A stretch of 64,000 nucleotides of DNA from positions 39,407,944 through 39,471,943 of the forward strand of contig CM070572.1 in the NCBI GenBank assembly GCA_036346355.1. Reading direction: 5' to 3'. A model generated the notes under the pieces. The model was not told where the DNA came from and did not search any database. It was given only the letters and a program-made list of their open reading frames with translations. How positions within the stretch are numbered: position 1 is the first letter of the stretch; each line of letters starts with the position of its first letter. This DNA comes from Rhipidocladum racemiflorum (lineage: Eukaryota; Streptophyta; Magnoliopsida; Poales; Poaceae). The position numbers and the translations under genes are program-made. Positions 1 through 9,764 of the stretch are shown in pieces.

Positions 1-1663
1 AGAGTGCGAGTTTTTCTACCATGTCCTGGTCAAGTAGATTATTGCAACTTCCACCATCAATGATGATTCGAATTACGCGTTCCTTGACGACCCCTTTAAT
101 ATGAAACAAGTTGTGGCGCTGATTCGCTCGCCACCGAAATCTGGGCACTAAGTACTCGCCGGGAAACGATACTCGTGAATTGGTCGCGCCACCCGCTACC
201 GATGGTGCTCTTCTTGAAGTTCGAATTGGTATCATCCTCTGCATTGTCGTGAGCAAAGCATATGTATCTTCATCAAGATCACTTATTTGAATCGTACTCA
301 CCGTCTTCGCGAACTATGAGCACATGTGTGTTTGGACAATCCTTCATGACATGACCAAAGCCCTTGCAGCGATGGCACTGAATATCTTTGGTTCGCCCTG
401 TTGAAGCAACTGACGACGATGAACTCTTTTGAGTGGTTCGTGTCGTCGGAAAGGATGTGCGTGGTGCAGAATTGGGTGTCGTCTTGTCGTTGGAGGGATT
501 TGGTGAAATGGTACGACCTGACGGGGCAGCAGGGGTGTGTGGCGTCCATGAGGTAGTACGACCTGCAGAAAAATTAGTTTTGGCCCTCGCTTGTCATCCC
601 TGCACTTCACGTTCAGCTTTGCAAGCAAGATGGAATAAACGAGTCATCGAATTGTAATCCTTATAATCTAGAATGTCTTGGATTTCGCGATTTAAACCAC
701 CTAAGAAACGGACCATAGATGCGTCCTCATTTTCAATTAAACCACAACGCAACATGCCAATTTGTAATTCTTGATAATATTCTTGTACTGAACTTTTACC
801 TTGGCGTAAGCGTTGTAATTTATTAAGTAAATCTCTAGCATAATAGGAGGGAACAAATCTATGTCGCATGACCAACTTTAGGGCTTCCCAAGTGGTGGGT
901 ATGTTATTTGGATGAACACGGCAATGCTCTCTCCACCAAACGTAAGCAAAATCAGAACTCACTAGTAGCAGCCCTAACTCGCTTATCCTCAGAAATTCAT
1001 GGTATGCATACTTTTGATCAAGTAATAATTCCCAACTAAGGTAAGCATCCGATCATATTTACCGTCAAATGTAGGTATAGTGACTTTCACCTTTGAAAAC
1101 ATGTCATCACGATCACGCACCTCACGTCGTATGGGATCACGACGCATACCTTGTTGATTGAATCGTAGTCGGCGATGGTCACGGCCGTGGTCGAAGAAGT
1201 CATCCTCGACTCCGTGGTGTGGTGTGCGTCGTTGTCATCATCTTGGTCGCCCATCGCAACGTCCGGCTAAGGGAGCCCTAGATGTGCTAGCGTGGTGTAT
1301 TGAAGCGATCGACGCAACGGGCCCATGCTGCATGGGTGGAACGATCTGGCGCCGTAAAGTGCCGGTGTTGTTGCGAGGTGGATGACCGGGAACACTAGGG
1401 GCAGCAGCTGCAAGCACATCAAGTCTAGACAAAATATTAGCTAGAGCGATGTTAGTAACTCCTTGCGCTGTCTCAATGGATCGGAGCCGATCTTCTTGGA
1501 GTGACATGCGCTCATTAGTGAGTCGTACATCCTCACTAAGTCCCTCGGTAGTGGTCTTTGTTATCCGTGCAAAGTGTGCAACGATGCCCTTCGTCGGGAG
1601 ATTGATGCAGAGAACTTTCACACCGACATGGTTAGTATAAGAACAAAGAAAATACCAAAGCAA
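1..1663 (-). pseudogene. Ty3/gypsy gag and start of protease, broken
   Basis: Reading down the minus strand, the N-terminal part of a gag protein begins near 1550-1663. A capsid-like Retrotrans_gag segment follows at 962-594, with a YVWWREHCRVHP stretch and a core around RQGKSSVQEYYQEL. An in-frame TGA lies at 594-596. Beyond it the same frame continues to a CCHC zinc knuckle (CHRCKGFGHVMKDC, plus coordinates about 338-379). A frameshift follows near 300, and then a retropepsin-like IIDGGSCNN motif near position 60. The order gag, knuckle, protease is that of a Ty3/gypsy polyprotein, perhaps a chromovirus. The rest of pol lies off the left edge. The stop and frameshift make this copy non-functional. 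The N-terminal boundary is uncertain. Confidence 0.75.
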
Positions 1664-3264
1664 GTATGAGGTTCCTATCGACTAGGGAGGTGGCTATGAA
1701 TTACTCAATGCTCACTGTTTTACCAAAAGCTCTTGTAAGTTCTTACCAAACCAACAGAGATGACGTGCTACCTAGAGTGTGAAACCCGAAGAGGTGAAGT
1801 TGAGCGATTGCCAGGTGTCACAACGCTGTTCGTGGTAGTAATATGTGTAGCTTGGAAGGTTTAAAATATGTAGCACGGATTAGCTTTTTCCCACCGAATC
1901 AAGTAAGTGAAAAGTCGCTCAAAATCAAGATCTGATCTTGGTCCTAGGCTAGACCGTACTAGAGACGCGAGCCTAAACACCAACGATGCCACCGAACAAA
2001 AGCAAGTGGCCGCAGAGGAACAGTAGGTCCGAACAGCAGATGAAAACAGCACGAAAAAAATTCGCGTAAGATGGGGATTGTCTTAAAAGAGTAGAAACCA
2101 CCTAAAAAGAGGTTTGGGACAAGAAAATTTCCGGAGCGGTTCCAGACTCTTTTTTTTTTGGGTCCGAACCGACCTCTTCTCTGTCTGGAACCGAAACCAA
2201 ATAGCTGGATGACTCTTTGATCTGTTTAAACCGACTCAATCTCTAGTGCTACAAAGGAAACCAAAAAGGACAAGGAGACTCTAGCGCTGAACAGGAAACC
2301 GAGCGCTATAAAGGAAGTCTATGCGGTATTGTAGATTGCCTCTTCTCTTTCTTTTCTGGTTCAGCCGAGCTATGGAAAGTGGGTTTTATAAGGAGGTATG
2401 TGGAACACAACTTGGAAAAAGAAAACCGATCTAGCCTGGAGAACACGTGTGCTGCACGGTTTTGTTTTTCCTTTGGGACGGCAGTACTGATTCACGACAA
2501 CACGACTCTGCGAAAAAGTGACTAGAACTCGAAACTCTAAAGATCAAAACGCTAAGACCAGCAAGAACATAATTATGTAACCGACAATTCAACAAACCAA
2601 GAACAAGTAGTTAAAAGCGGGGCACAAATTGTCTTGGTTAAAGAGGAAATCCTACAATAGCAAAACTATGGTGGTTGTTTTCTGACTTTAGGAAATAAAC
2701 AAAAACTAAAGAACTCTCACCGAGCAACCTGGAGAATCTTATACCACTTGATATGGCTGGAGTGCCCGATCTTTCGGTGGAGTGATAACTATCGATTGGT
2801 GTTGGAGAAGACTCTCACGATCCGACTACGCACGAACAAGTCGATGGCGCCTTAGCAATCGCTGAACCTACTCCGCGTGGTTATTGATCCTGCTAGGTAG
2901 CCGAGATCAACCTGAACACGAAGTTCAATTCTTGTTGGTAATCGAAGAACAAACAAGAACAAGTAAAACAATCTGAAGTATGAGAGATGGTGGAGACGAA
3001 TTGAGATTCTATTAAAGTCTTCACAAGGTGGCTATCTAGCACAACTTGAAGAAGAAAGTTTGCACGGCTAAACTTATTCAACAAAATCGAGGTCTAAGGG
3101 AGGGGCAGGTATATAAAGGGAGAAGTGGAGGGTTGAGGGGAGGCGCCCATATGGCGCCAAGGGGAGGGCGCACATGCAGCCCAAAATAGGAGGAAAATAC
3201 GCCCCTCCTTTCCTTCTTAACAAAGCTTCCTAAAATACAAAAGGAAAGAAATAAACGAGATTTG
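1664..3264 (-). repeat. LTR / untranslated leader DNA of the left gypsy element
   Basis: Between a gag start on its left and a pol C-terminal tail on its right, this stretch has no coding sequence. On the minus strand it contains a TATA-like motif (TTTATATACC, about 3108-3117 in plus coordinates) followed by a leader-like sequence. That is what an LTR with its downstream leader would show. I could not find a clear TG...CA pair, a primer-binding site or a target duplication, so the LTR limits are not defined. A tract at 2100-2340 with repeated CCGAACC/GGAAACC motifs is probably part of the same unit. Confidence 0.4.
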
Positions 3265-3645
3265 TCATGGCGCCTTGATCTGATTTCGGGCTTCCAAAAA
3301 GAAAGGAAACTCCTTCCTTCTTTCCTTCTTGGTAGTATTTCTCATGTGCTCGTTTTCCTCTTTGACTTTGTCTTCTGGATCCTGCGCATATGATGGCCGA
3401 GCTTGATCTTCCCCTTGATTCCTAAGAACAATGAAGTCATCACAAGAATTAAATAGCAATCCATTCTGTGAATTAATCGTATATAAACTTAGAAACGAGT
3501 TGACCTGATAATTGAGCTGACGTGCTTTGGCACGAGTAATTGGTCCTTGCACAGATGGCTCATTTGTGTTCATGGAAGAGATGTCCTCATCATGTCCTAT
3601 GTAGAAGAGTGATAAAAGAGAAGAGAGAAGAGAACTAACTCTCAT
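3265..3645 (-). pseudogene. C-terminal tail of a Ty3/gypsy polyprotein
   Basis: This minus-strand ORF contains GPITRAKARQLNYQV followed by an acidic and hydrophobic tail (DDFIVLRNQGED), which resembles the extreme C-terminus of grass gypsy pol polyproteins. The recognisable part starts at about 3573. Immediately upstream on the minus strand is a pyrimidine-rich tract ending in ATAG, so the tail may have been spliced on, or the upstream part may be a 5' truncation. No integrase is visible upstream. The tail lies upstream of LTR-like DNA and then a gag in the same orientation, an order that a tandem or recombined element would give. Confidence 0.5.
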
Positions 3646-4640
3646 GCAGTGGTTGGCATCACACGGGAAACGAGATAGAATAGTTATGCATAAGAAAGAA
3701 AATATAGTTATTGCACAGCATTTAGAGACAACCTTTAAAGATAGTTATTGTACAGGCCAGTTTTAGGGCTTATTCTAGATGACATGGATGAAAGATTGAG
3801 TAAATAGTAGGCTTTATTATTGTACTTGCTCTTAAACTTCTAAGTTCTAACTATGCTGCTATCCCACTATTTAATTTTTTGTACTATATTTTTAAACATA
3901 CAAAGTTATTAGAATAAAAAATGTATTTATTTATAGAAAAATCGAAACCCCATATACATACATGTACCATCATGCACAAAATACAGTAAACAAATTTCGT
4001 GTATTTTGAGGATGAAAATACACCCCATCTCTCTTCTATGAGTCAAAGGACATTTCAATCATTTGCCGTTGGCATGGATATTCAAATTTTGGATTCTGAA
4101 TAGAGTTGGGATAACATCCATTATCATTAGAAATCCCGTCCATTTTTTGTTCTTTAACTTCAACAAATTGCAAAAAAAATTTGCCGTATTTTCGTTTTTA
4201 ATGCACAGATTCGGATCCAACATGCAAAATGCACAAATTCGGATCAACAATCAAGATACACAAATCCAGATCCAACCTACAAAAAATCACCACAAATCGG
4301 ATCCAATGTGCAAAAAAGAAAAAGTGGATGGAGATCCAGTGTAGATAGCTAAGGGGAGATGGGAACTGGTGACGCCGGCGAGCTGGAGGGGACACCGGAT
4401 CCAGCCAATGGAGGAGAGGGGCCACTAGATCCGGCACCCGGACGGGAGGAAACCGCCGAATCTGTTCGCTGGAGCCGGCGGGAGGAAGACCACCAGTTGC
4501 CACATAACTTCTGATGGCGGCCACAAGGCGATTAGGAGCCACGGCGAAGGGATCCGTCGATGCCCTCCGCACCACTGCCACTCGCTGCCATTGCCACTAC
4601 TCGTTCCCACCTCCGGCGCTCGTCAAGGTGGAGGAAAGAG
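3646..4640. other. No gene seen; short GGATCCAA repeats and a GC-rich patch
   Basis: The left part is AT-rich without coding character. From 4200 to 4320 a short motif of the type CGGATCCAACATGCAAAA recurs imperfectly about four times. From 4360 to 4630 the DNA is GC-rich with overlapping open frames on both strands, none of which resembles a known protein. It could be a captured first exon, but nothing supports that beyond composition. Confidence 0.5.
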
Positions 4641-4642
4641 AG

Positions 4643-5212
4643 AGAGAGAGAGGCGTGTCGTGCCGGCCTGGCTCGGGCCTATCGTGCTTCAGGTTGGAAC
4701 TATGCTGTACCACGACGGCCTATCGTGTCCATCGTGCTGAGCCATGCTGGCCCGACTCGCCTTTGGCGAACCCAGGTCTGGCCCATTTACGCTTTGTGCC
4801 TGCTTTATGCCGTGCCGGCTCAGGTTCGACCCATTTTTACTATTATGACGAGCAAAGAAATAAAACATATCACTACTACTAAACACCTATTTTAATTACA
4901 TAAGAGACTAATCACATCAGCAAAATGTCAAACATAAATGCAATGCTTGAAGATGCCATGAATCAACAATATCTACTAACTTTTAGGTCTTAATCCGTGA
5001 TTTTGTGTGCACTCGTGCGTCTTAAGACAGCCCGGCTCAACGATCGTCTTAGGTCGTGTCGCCCATCGTGCGGTTCGTATCAGACGGCCTGCGGTCTTAT
5101 TGCGTCTTGGCCTCCGACATAGAACCGTGCCGGGCCGGGCTTTGCACCGGGCTACCCCGTCGTTCTTCGGGACGGCCCAAAAGAGCCCGATCCAAATACC
5201 CACCTCTAGTAG
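4643..5212. mobile_element. Possible hAT-like nonautonomous element remnant
   Basis: The right side (5100-5212) reads inward as TAGAGGTGGGTATTTGGATC followed by repeated GGCCCGG/GCCGGGC motifs. That style of end is seen in many grass hAT elements. The left side (4650-4820) has matching GGCCTATCGTG and GCCGGCTC motifs in a GC-rich tract. I could not find a matching left terminal repeat or an 8-bp duplication, so the call and its left limit are weak. Confidence 0.3.
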
Positions 5213-5645
5213 AGAGGAGAGAGATTTCTGGGCCCAACAATACGTATGTAAAATGGTGCACCAATCTCAAAGCACATTGTGTGTTGCAGATGGTGCACGC
5301 ACGTCCATGCGTATGTGGGAAAAACCACTCTCATTTATTTTTGTAGTTATGTTTAGAAGTTTGTCCTTTTTGCCCTCATGGTGTTGTGCTTCCATTTATT
5401 TTCTATTCTTTTTAATGAAATTTGAGCATCTCAACGTCCTCAACAGGGGTGGGGTGCAATTGAAGTAGATAGAGATGGATATTGTTCATCCTATATTCTG
5501 TTTGTTTGTTTTCTTTAGAATCAAAGTTAGATAGATAATATCAGATGCCCATTTGTCTATTACTTATTCACTCTGTAAGCTTTCGATCGATCGGTCAGAT
5601 AGAAATTATTCTCTCTTTTTGCACTCCTACACAAGATATTGGACA

Positions 5646-6059
5646 CAAGGTTCACGAAATCGACGAAAATCGCATGATTTTCGTCCATATCGCCGCGATC
5701 CGATATTAAAAACCAGTCGATAAACCGATTCGATTTAAAAAATAATTCAAAAAAATTTACGTGTTAAAACCCGGTCAAAAATCGGTGAAAATCGGTCGAT
5801 TTTCGTCAAAAATCGTTGAAAATCACTACTAAATTCGATCTCACAAAAAATTCAACAAGATCGTCGATTTTCCACGAGAAATCGTCGATTTTCTACGAAA
5901 ACGGTTGATTTTCCACGAAAATCGACGAATTTTGAATTTTTTTTTGAAAAAATTTGGTTTTTGAATTTATCCAATTTTTGACAATTTTCGACTTGATTTT
6001 TGCGATTATCGAAAATTACTGTTCATTCGAAAATCGCCGAATCGATTTTGTGTACCCTG
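5646..6059. mobile_element. hAT-type miniature element with 8-bp TSD
   Basis: The element begins CAAGGTTCACGAAATCG and its other end reads inward as CAGGGTACACAAAATCG, an imperfect inverted pair. It is bracketed by the identical octamer ATTGGACA (5638-5645 and 6060-6067), the TSD length of hAT transposons. The interior is filled with ATCG(A)TTTTC motifs in both orientations and has no coding capacity, so it is nonautonomous, 414 bp long. Confidence 0.88.
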
Positions 6060-6067
6060 ATTGGACA

Positions 6068-7520
6068 GTATGGGTGCAATCAAAATGAACATGTAGAGAC
6101 TAACTGACGAGACGTTGAAGAAAGAACACTCATTATTCCCTTACTGCTCATATGCGACAATCAGCCTATCTGTTATCTTGAACCTAAGTGAAGTCACAAT
6201 AGACTTTCTCATACCACTTGACACAAGGACACATACACACGGATATCACTTATCCCATATCCTACTATGTATTTTTTGCTCGAAGTTGGAGTTAAACTAG
6301 ATAGTGTCGGATACCTATTTATCCCTTTTGTATCTACTTCATAGAACTTGGTCGGTCGGAGGGAAAGTAACCAGTATCCACTCTATTTGCACTGGTAATC
6401 ATCGACTAGCTAAAATAAAAAAAAGTTTAGAAAAACAAAATTAGAAAAAAAGACTTTAGCAGTTTCGTATAATGGGCCGAAGACAAGAACCTAGCCCAAA
6501 TCTAATTTGGAATGTTACACGGCCTAAAGCAATTAAGGGGTGATAGCCTATTGAGGTGTCACAAAGTTCCTGATATGCAATTAGCAACATAGCACCCAAC
6601 TCCTGCACGGATTCCTTTGGGCCGCAGAAATTCGCCCGGCCCGTCATACGAGTAAACAGGCCCCAGCTGATCCCATTTTGTTGCCCTTGTGGCTCGTGTG
6701 CCTGGGAAATGACATGACCGTCAATCGCACTGTAGTTCGAATAATCAAAACAATTATGAAAAATACACAGGATATAGAGAAAAAGATTTTTTTATTAGAT
6801 TGATTCTCTTATATAATAGTGTATTATATTTATAACGAAAAACTATAATAGATATATATTCGAATTCGCCCACAAAGATATAGATTTGGATAGTGAAAAC
6901 CCATTGTGGGTGTGTGGCGGCACGGGGCTCATCGGGATAGCCAGTGACGGTTCGCAGTGTGCACGAGTAGGTCGAAGCCCGGGCAATGTGGGCGCTATCG
7001 AGTGACGACGACGACTTCGAGCATGGCGCGACCGATGTGTGGCTAGCTCGACGGGGCACATGGCGTTCGACCAGCGAGGACACTGTGCGCGAGGCAGGGC
7101 GCACGGCATTCGGTGACTTTGGGCGCCTTTCCACTTTTCTCTCTTCTCTCTTTTATTTAGGGAGATGAACACTAACCTTGAACCTAAATTGGCCCATTAG
7201 ATTAATCTAGTATTTAATCAATGATTAAGAATGAATAATATAGGTTTCTTTAGATAATAGAAGATGATATCTCCCGGCGTCTGCATCGTAAGATGCACAC
7301 AACTAATCAATTATTATAAATTTACAGCCAAACGGCTATAGAAAGAAGAATACAAATAGGCTTTGTAGAAACAATTGAGCCGACAAAGCCGAGGTACTGC
7401 CGATAAGCCAGAGCCAAAAAGCCAGAGCTAATAAAACTTTTTGGTACGCTTTGAGTGCACGTAGCAAAATCAGAACCTGGAGCCAAAAGGCAAGAAACTA
7501 TCGGTAGAGCTCTCAAGCGA
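6068..7520. other. No gene seen; AT-rich DNA with a GC-rich patch
   Basis: No protein or RNA gene is recognisable. The segment 6900-7130 is GC-rich, with several overlapping short frames on both strands that do not resemble known proteins. It is flanked by AT-rich DNA. Confidence 0.5.
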
Positions 7521-7524
7521 ATAG

Positions 7525-8300
7525 TTGAAGCAAGCGGCCAACCGAACTATAGCCAGTGTGAAGGCTAGCGTAGAGGTCGCGCAAAGTCGAAGGTGTAGAT
7601 TGGCCCGTGCGGCCGAAGTTGTTGGTGGCACGAGCGACCGAAGAGATGGGGTCGACCAAGAGGGCTACAGAGGTGTGCGTCCAAAGGAGCCACCGAGTGG
7701 AGTCGACTGATGTAGAAAAGGCCAGCGCAGATGTGCGCTCAGGTAGGAGCCTGCACGGGCTGAGGCGACGAAAGACCGAGGTGGGGCCAGAATAGGGTGC
7801 ACAGAGTCATGGTCTGGTCAGATGAGGCTGGTCCGGTGGGGCGCAATGGTAGGCGCAGAGGTGGTGGTTGTTGAGCTACTGGCGTAGAGGTGGCGGTCAT
7901 CGAGTTACCAGCGAGAGTTTGCGCGAAGGCGCCTGTGACGCGGGTGACTGAAGAGGTGGAGGTCGGAGACAGGGCCGCCAAAAGGGGTCGTTGAGGCGTC
8001 CGGCCAAGGGAGTCGCAAAGGGAGCCATCGAGTGGAGCTGGCAGATGCAGAGAAGGCCAGTGCAGCGCATCAAGGTAAGCATCGGCCAGGCTTAGGCGAC
8101 ATAAGACTTAGGTAGGGTTGAAACCGGGCACGCGGAGTCGCGGTCCGGTCGGATGGGGCCGACGTGGTGGGGCGCGAAGGCGTAGAGGGCATGGGTCATC
8201 GGAGGTCGAAAGAATGGCGGGAGTCGGTAGGGGCGAGGTGCGGGCTAATTGGAGCAAAAGGGTTGCCCACGAAGGCCAATGGCGATGGGTGCCACCTCAG
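7525..8300. repeat. GC-rich direct duplication, about 335-bp period
   Basis: A segment near 7685-7870 recurs with about 335-bp spacing near 8020-8200. For example CACCGAGTGGAG at 7691 corresponds to CATCGAGTGGAG at 8026, and each is followed by AGAAGGCCAG, GGCTGAGGCGAC-like and CGGAGTC(A/G)(C)GGTC blocks. The copies differ by many substitutions, so the duplication is old. Short open frames run through it on both strands, but none is convincing. Confidence 0.6.
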
Positions 8301-8357
8301 TAGTCTCCTCCTCCTAGGGTAGTAACAGATTCATTTTTTTGCCTCTAATATGCTTAA

Positions 8358-8654
8358 TTGTGCAATTTGATCAAGATTGGCTCTAGATTGGATCACATCA
8401 TCACCCAATCATATATCTGTGTTATCTCTCCCGCTCTTTCTAATATAAACCCTCCTCCTTTCACCTTTCTCTTGGTGGAAGGAATCGTGATTGCTGCTCT
8501 AGAGAAGCGCAAGGAGATGACGAAGATTATGTTGGCGGCGCCAGCGCCTGCGGGGAGGTGGGGCGCTGGGCTGCTGCACGAGCTCCTCAAGCGCGCTTAT
8601 GCGAGAGTTTTCAGCCAACACAAAGGTTACCAATTGACTAATCTAGGTAATTAG
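8358..8654 (+). other. Unrecognised short ORF behind a TATA-like box
   Basis: A TATA-like TAATATAAACCC (about 8441-8452) is followed by a leader and an ATG near 8517. The ATG opens a short frame starting MTKIMLAAPAPAGRWGAG and ending near 8654. The layout resembles the first exon of a gene, or a captured fragment, but I recognise no family and see no continuation. It may be chance. Confidence 0.2.
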
Positions 8655-8814
8655 GGAAATTAATCGGTAGGGTTAATAGATTGCTCGTATGCGATTAACT
8701 TACGTGCTTCGAATTTACATACGACTTGGAATAGATTTAATCGCTTGATGTTGGTCGAAATTTGACGCAGGTAAACAATCTTGATTGGTCTCAGAGAGCT
8801 TCATGTTGATAATG

Positions 8815-9012
8815 TGTTGTAAAACGACGATGACTCTGTAGATCAATCACAATGCATCGATCGAATAATCAGATAGACACATGACATAGGGAGGGGAAAT
8901 TATCTTGTCTTTATTAGATTACATGCGATGCAAGTTCAGGCCCATTAACTAGGCCAAAGTATGTAAGGCAACACTGGTAGTTCTGACTAGGGTTTCCATT
9001 CCCTAAACAACA
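8815..9012 (-). repeat. Short Copia-like LTR remnant
   Basis: The stretch opens TGTTGTAAAACGACG and closes with CTAAACAACA, a TG...CA pair with inverted termini. Just outside its left end the minus strand reads CATTATCAACATG, similar to the sequence beside another LTR remnant at 34290. No target duplication was found, so this is tentative. Confidence 0.3.
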
Positions 9013-9764
9013 AGTCGCTGAACTCGCTGTCTCTGACCAGATCTCGCTGGTGCTGGCCGTATTTTCGCCGCAGTGACCACGATTTCCTCCTGGTAAGCAC
9101 CGATTTTCTCTCGATATTATGCAATTTTCTCTAGGGTTAAGCTCCTCGGTTCCTTGCGGTGACAGATCAAAATTCGGTTTTTTTAGCTTGATTATTGCGT
9201 GATTTAGGTCGATATTCTGTGATTTTCTCTAAGGCTAAGCTTTGCAATGACATATAAAAAATTGGCTTCTCTAGCTCGATTATCTCGTGATTTAGGTCGA
9301 TTTTCTCTAGGTTACATGGGAAAATCAACGGTTCGGAAGGAAATCAAAGTTGGGTATTAGCTAGGTTGATTTTCTGGTCTAATTGGTCGATAATCATCAT
9401 TTACTGAGAGAGAAATGGTGAAACCGAGTGGGTTTTTGCTTGTTCGGCTATTAGATGTAGTCTTGGGCTTACTAGGATTCATGTTAGATGTAGTAAATCG
9501 TACATGTAGTATGTTTTCAAAAAATTCCTTGTGACCTAGGATGTTGGATGTTGTATACCTACATGCAGTATGTTTTAAGAAATTGCTCGTTGTGATGTTA
9601 GCTAAGTATGTAGTGTAGGATGCCTGTGACCAAAAATTGCTTAGTACTTTCCTGGATTTTGTTGGGATCTCTTCATTGTGGTGGGTAGGTTTATAGAATG
9701 TTGAGGGCATGTTTTTGTTAGCATGCCAAAAAGTTCTTAGTACCTACTTATTTTGCATTAATAG

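Noticed and set aside
4643..4656. (GA)n run read as a regulatory element
   Set aside because: It is a short dinucleotide microsatellite with no associated promoter or gene.
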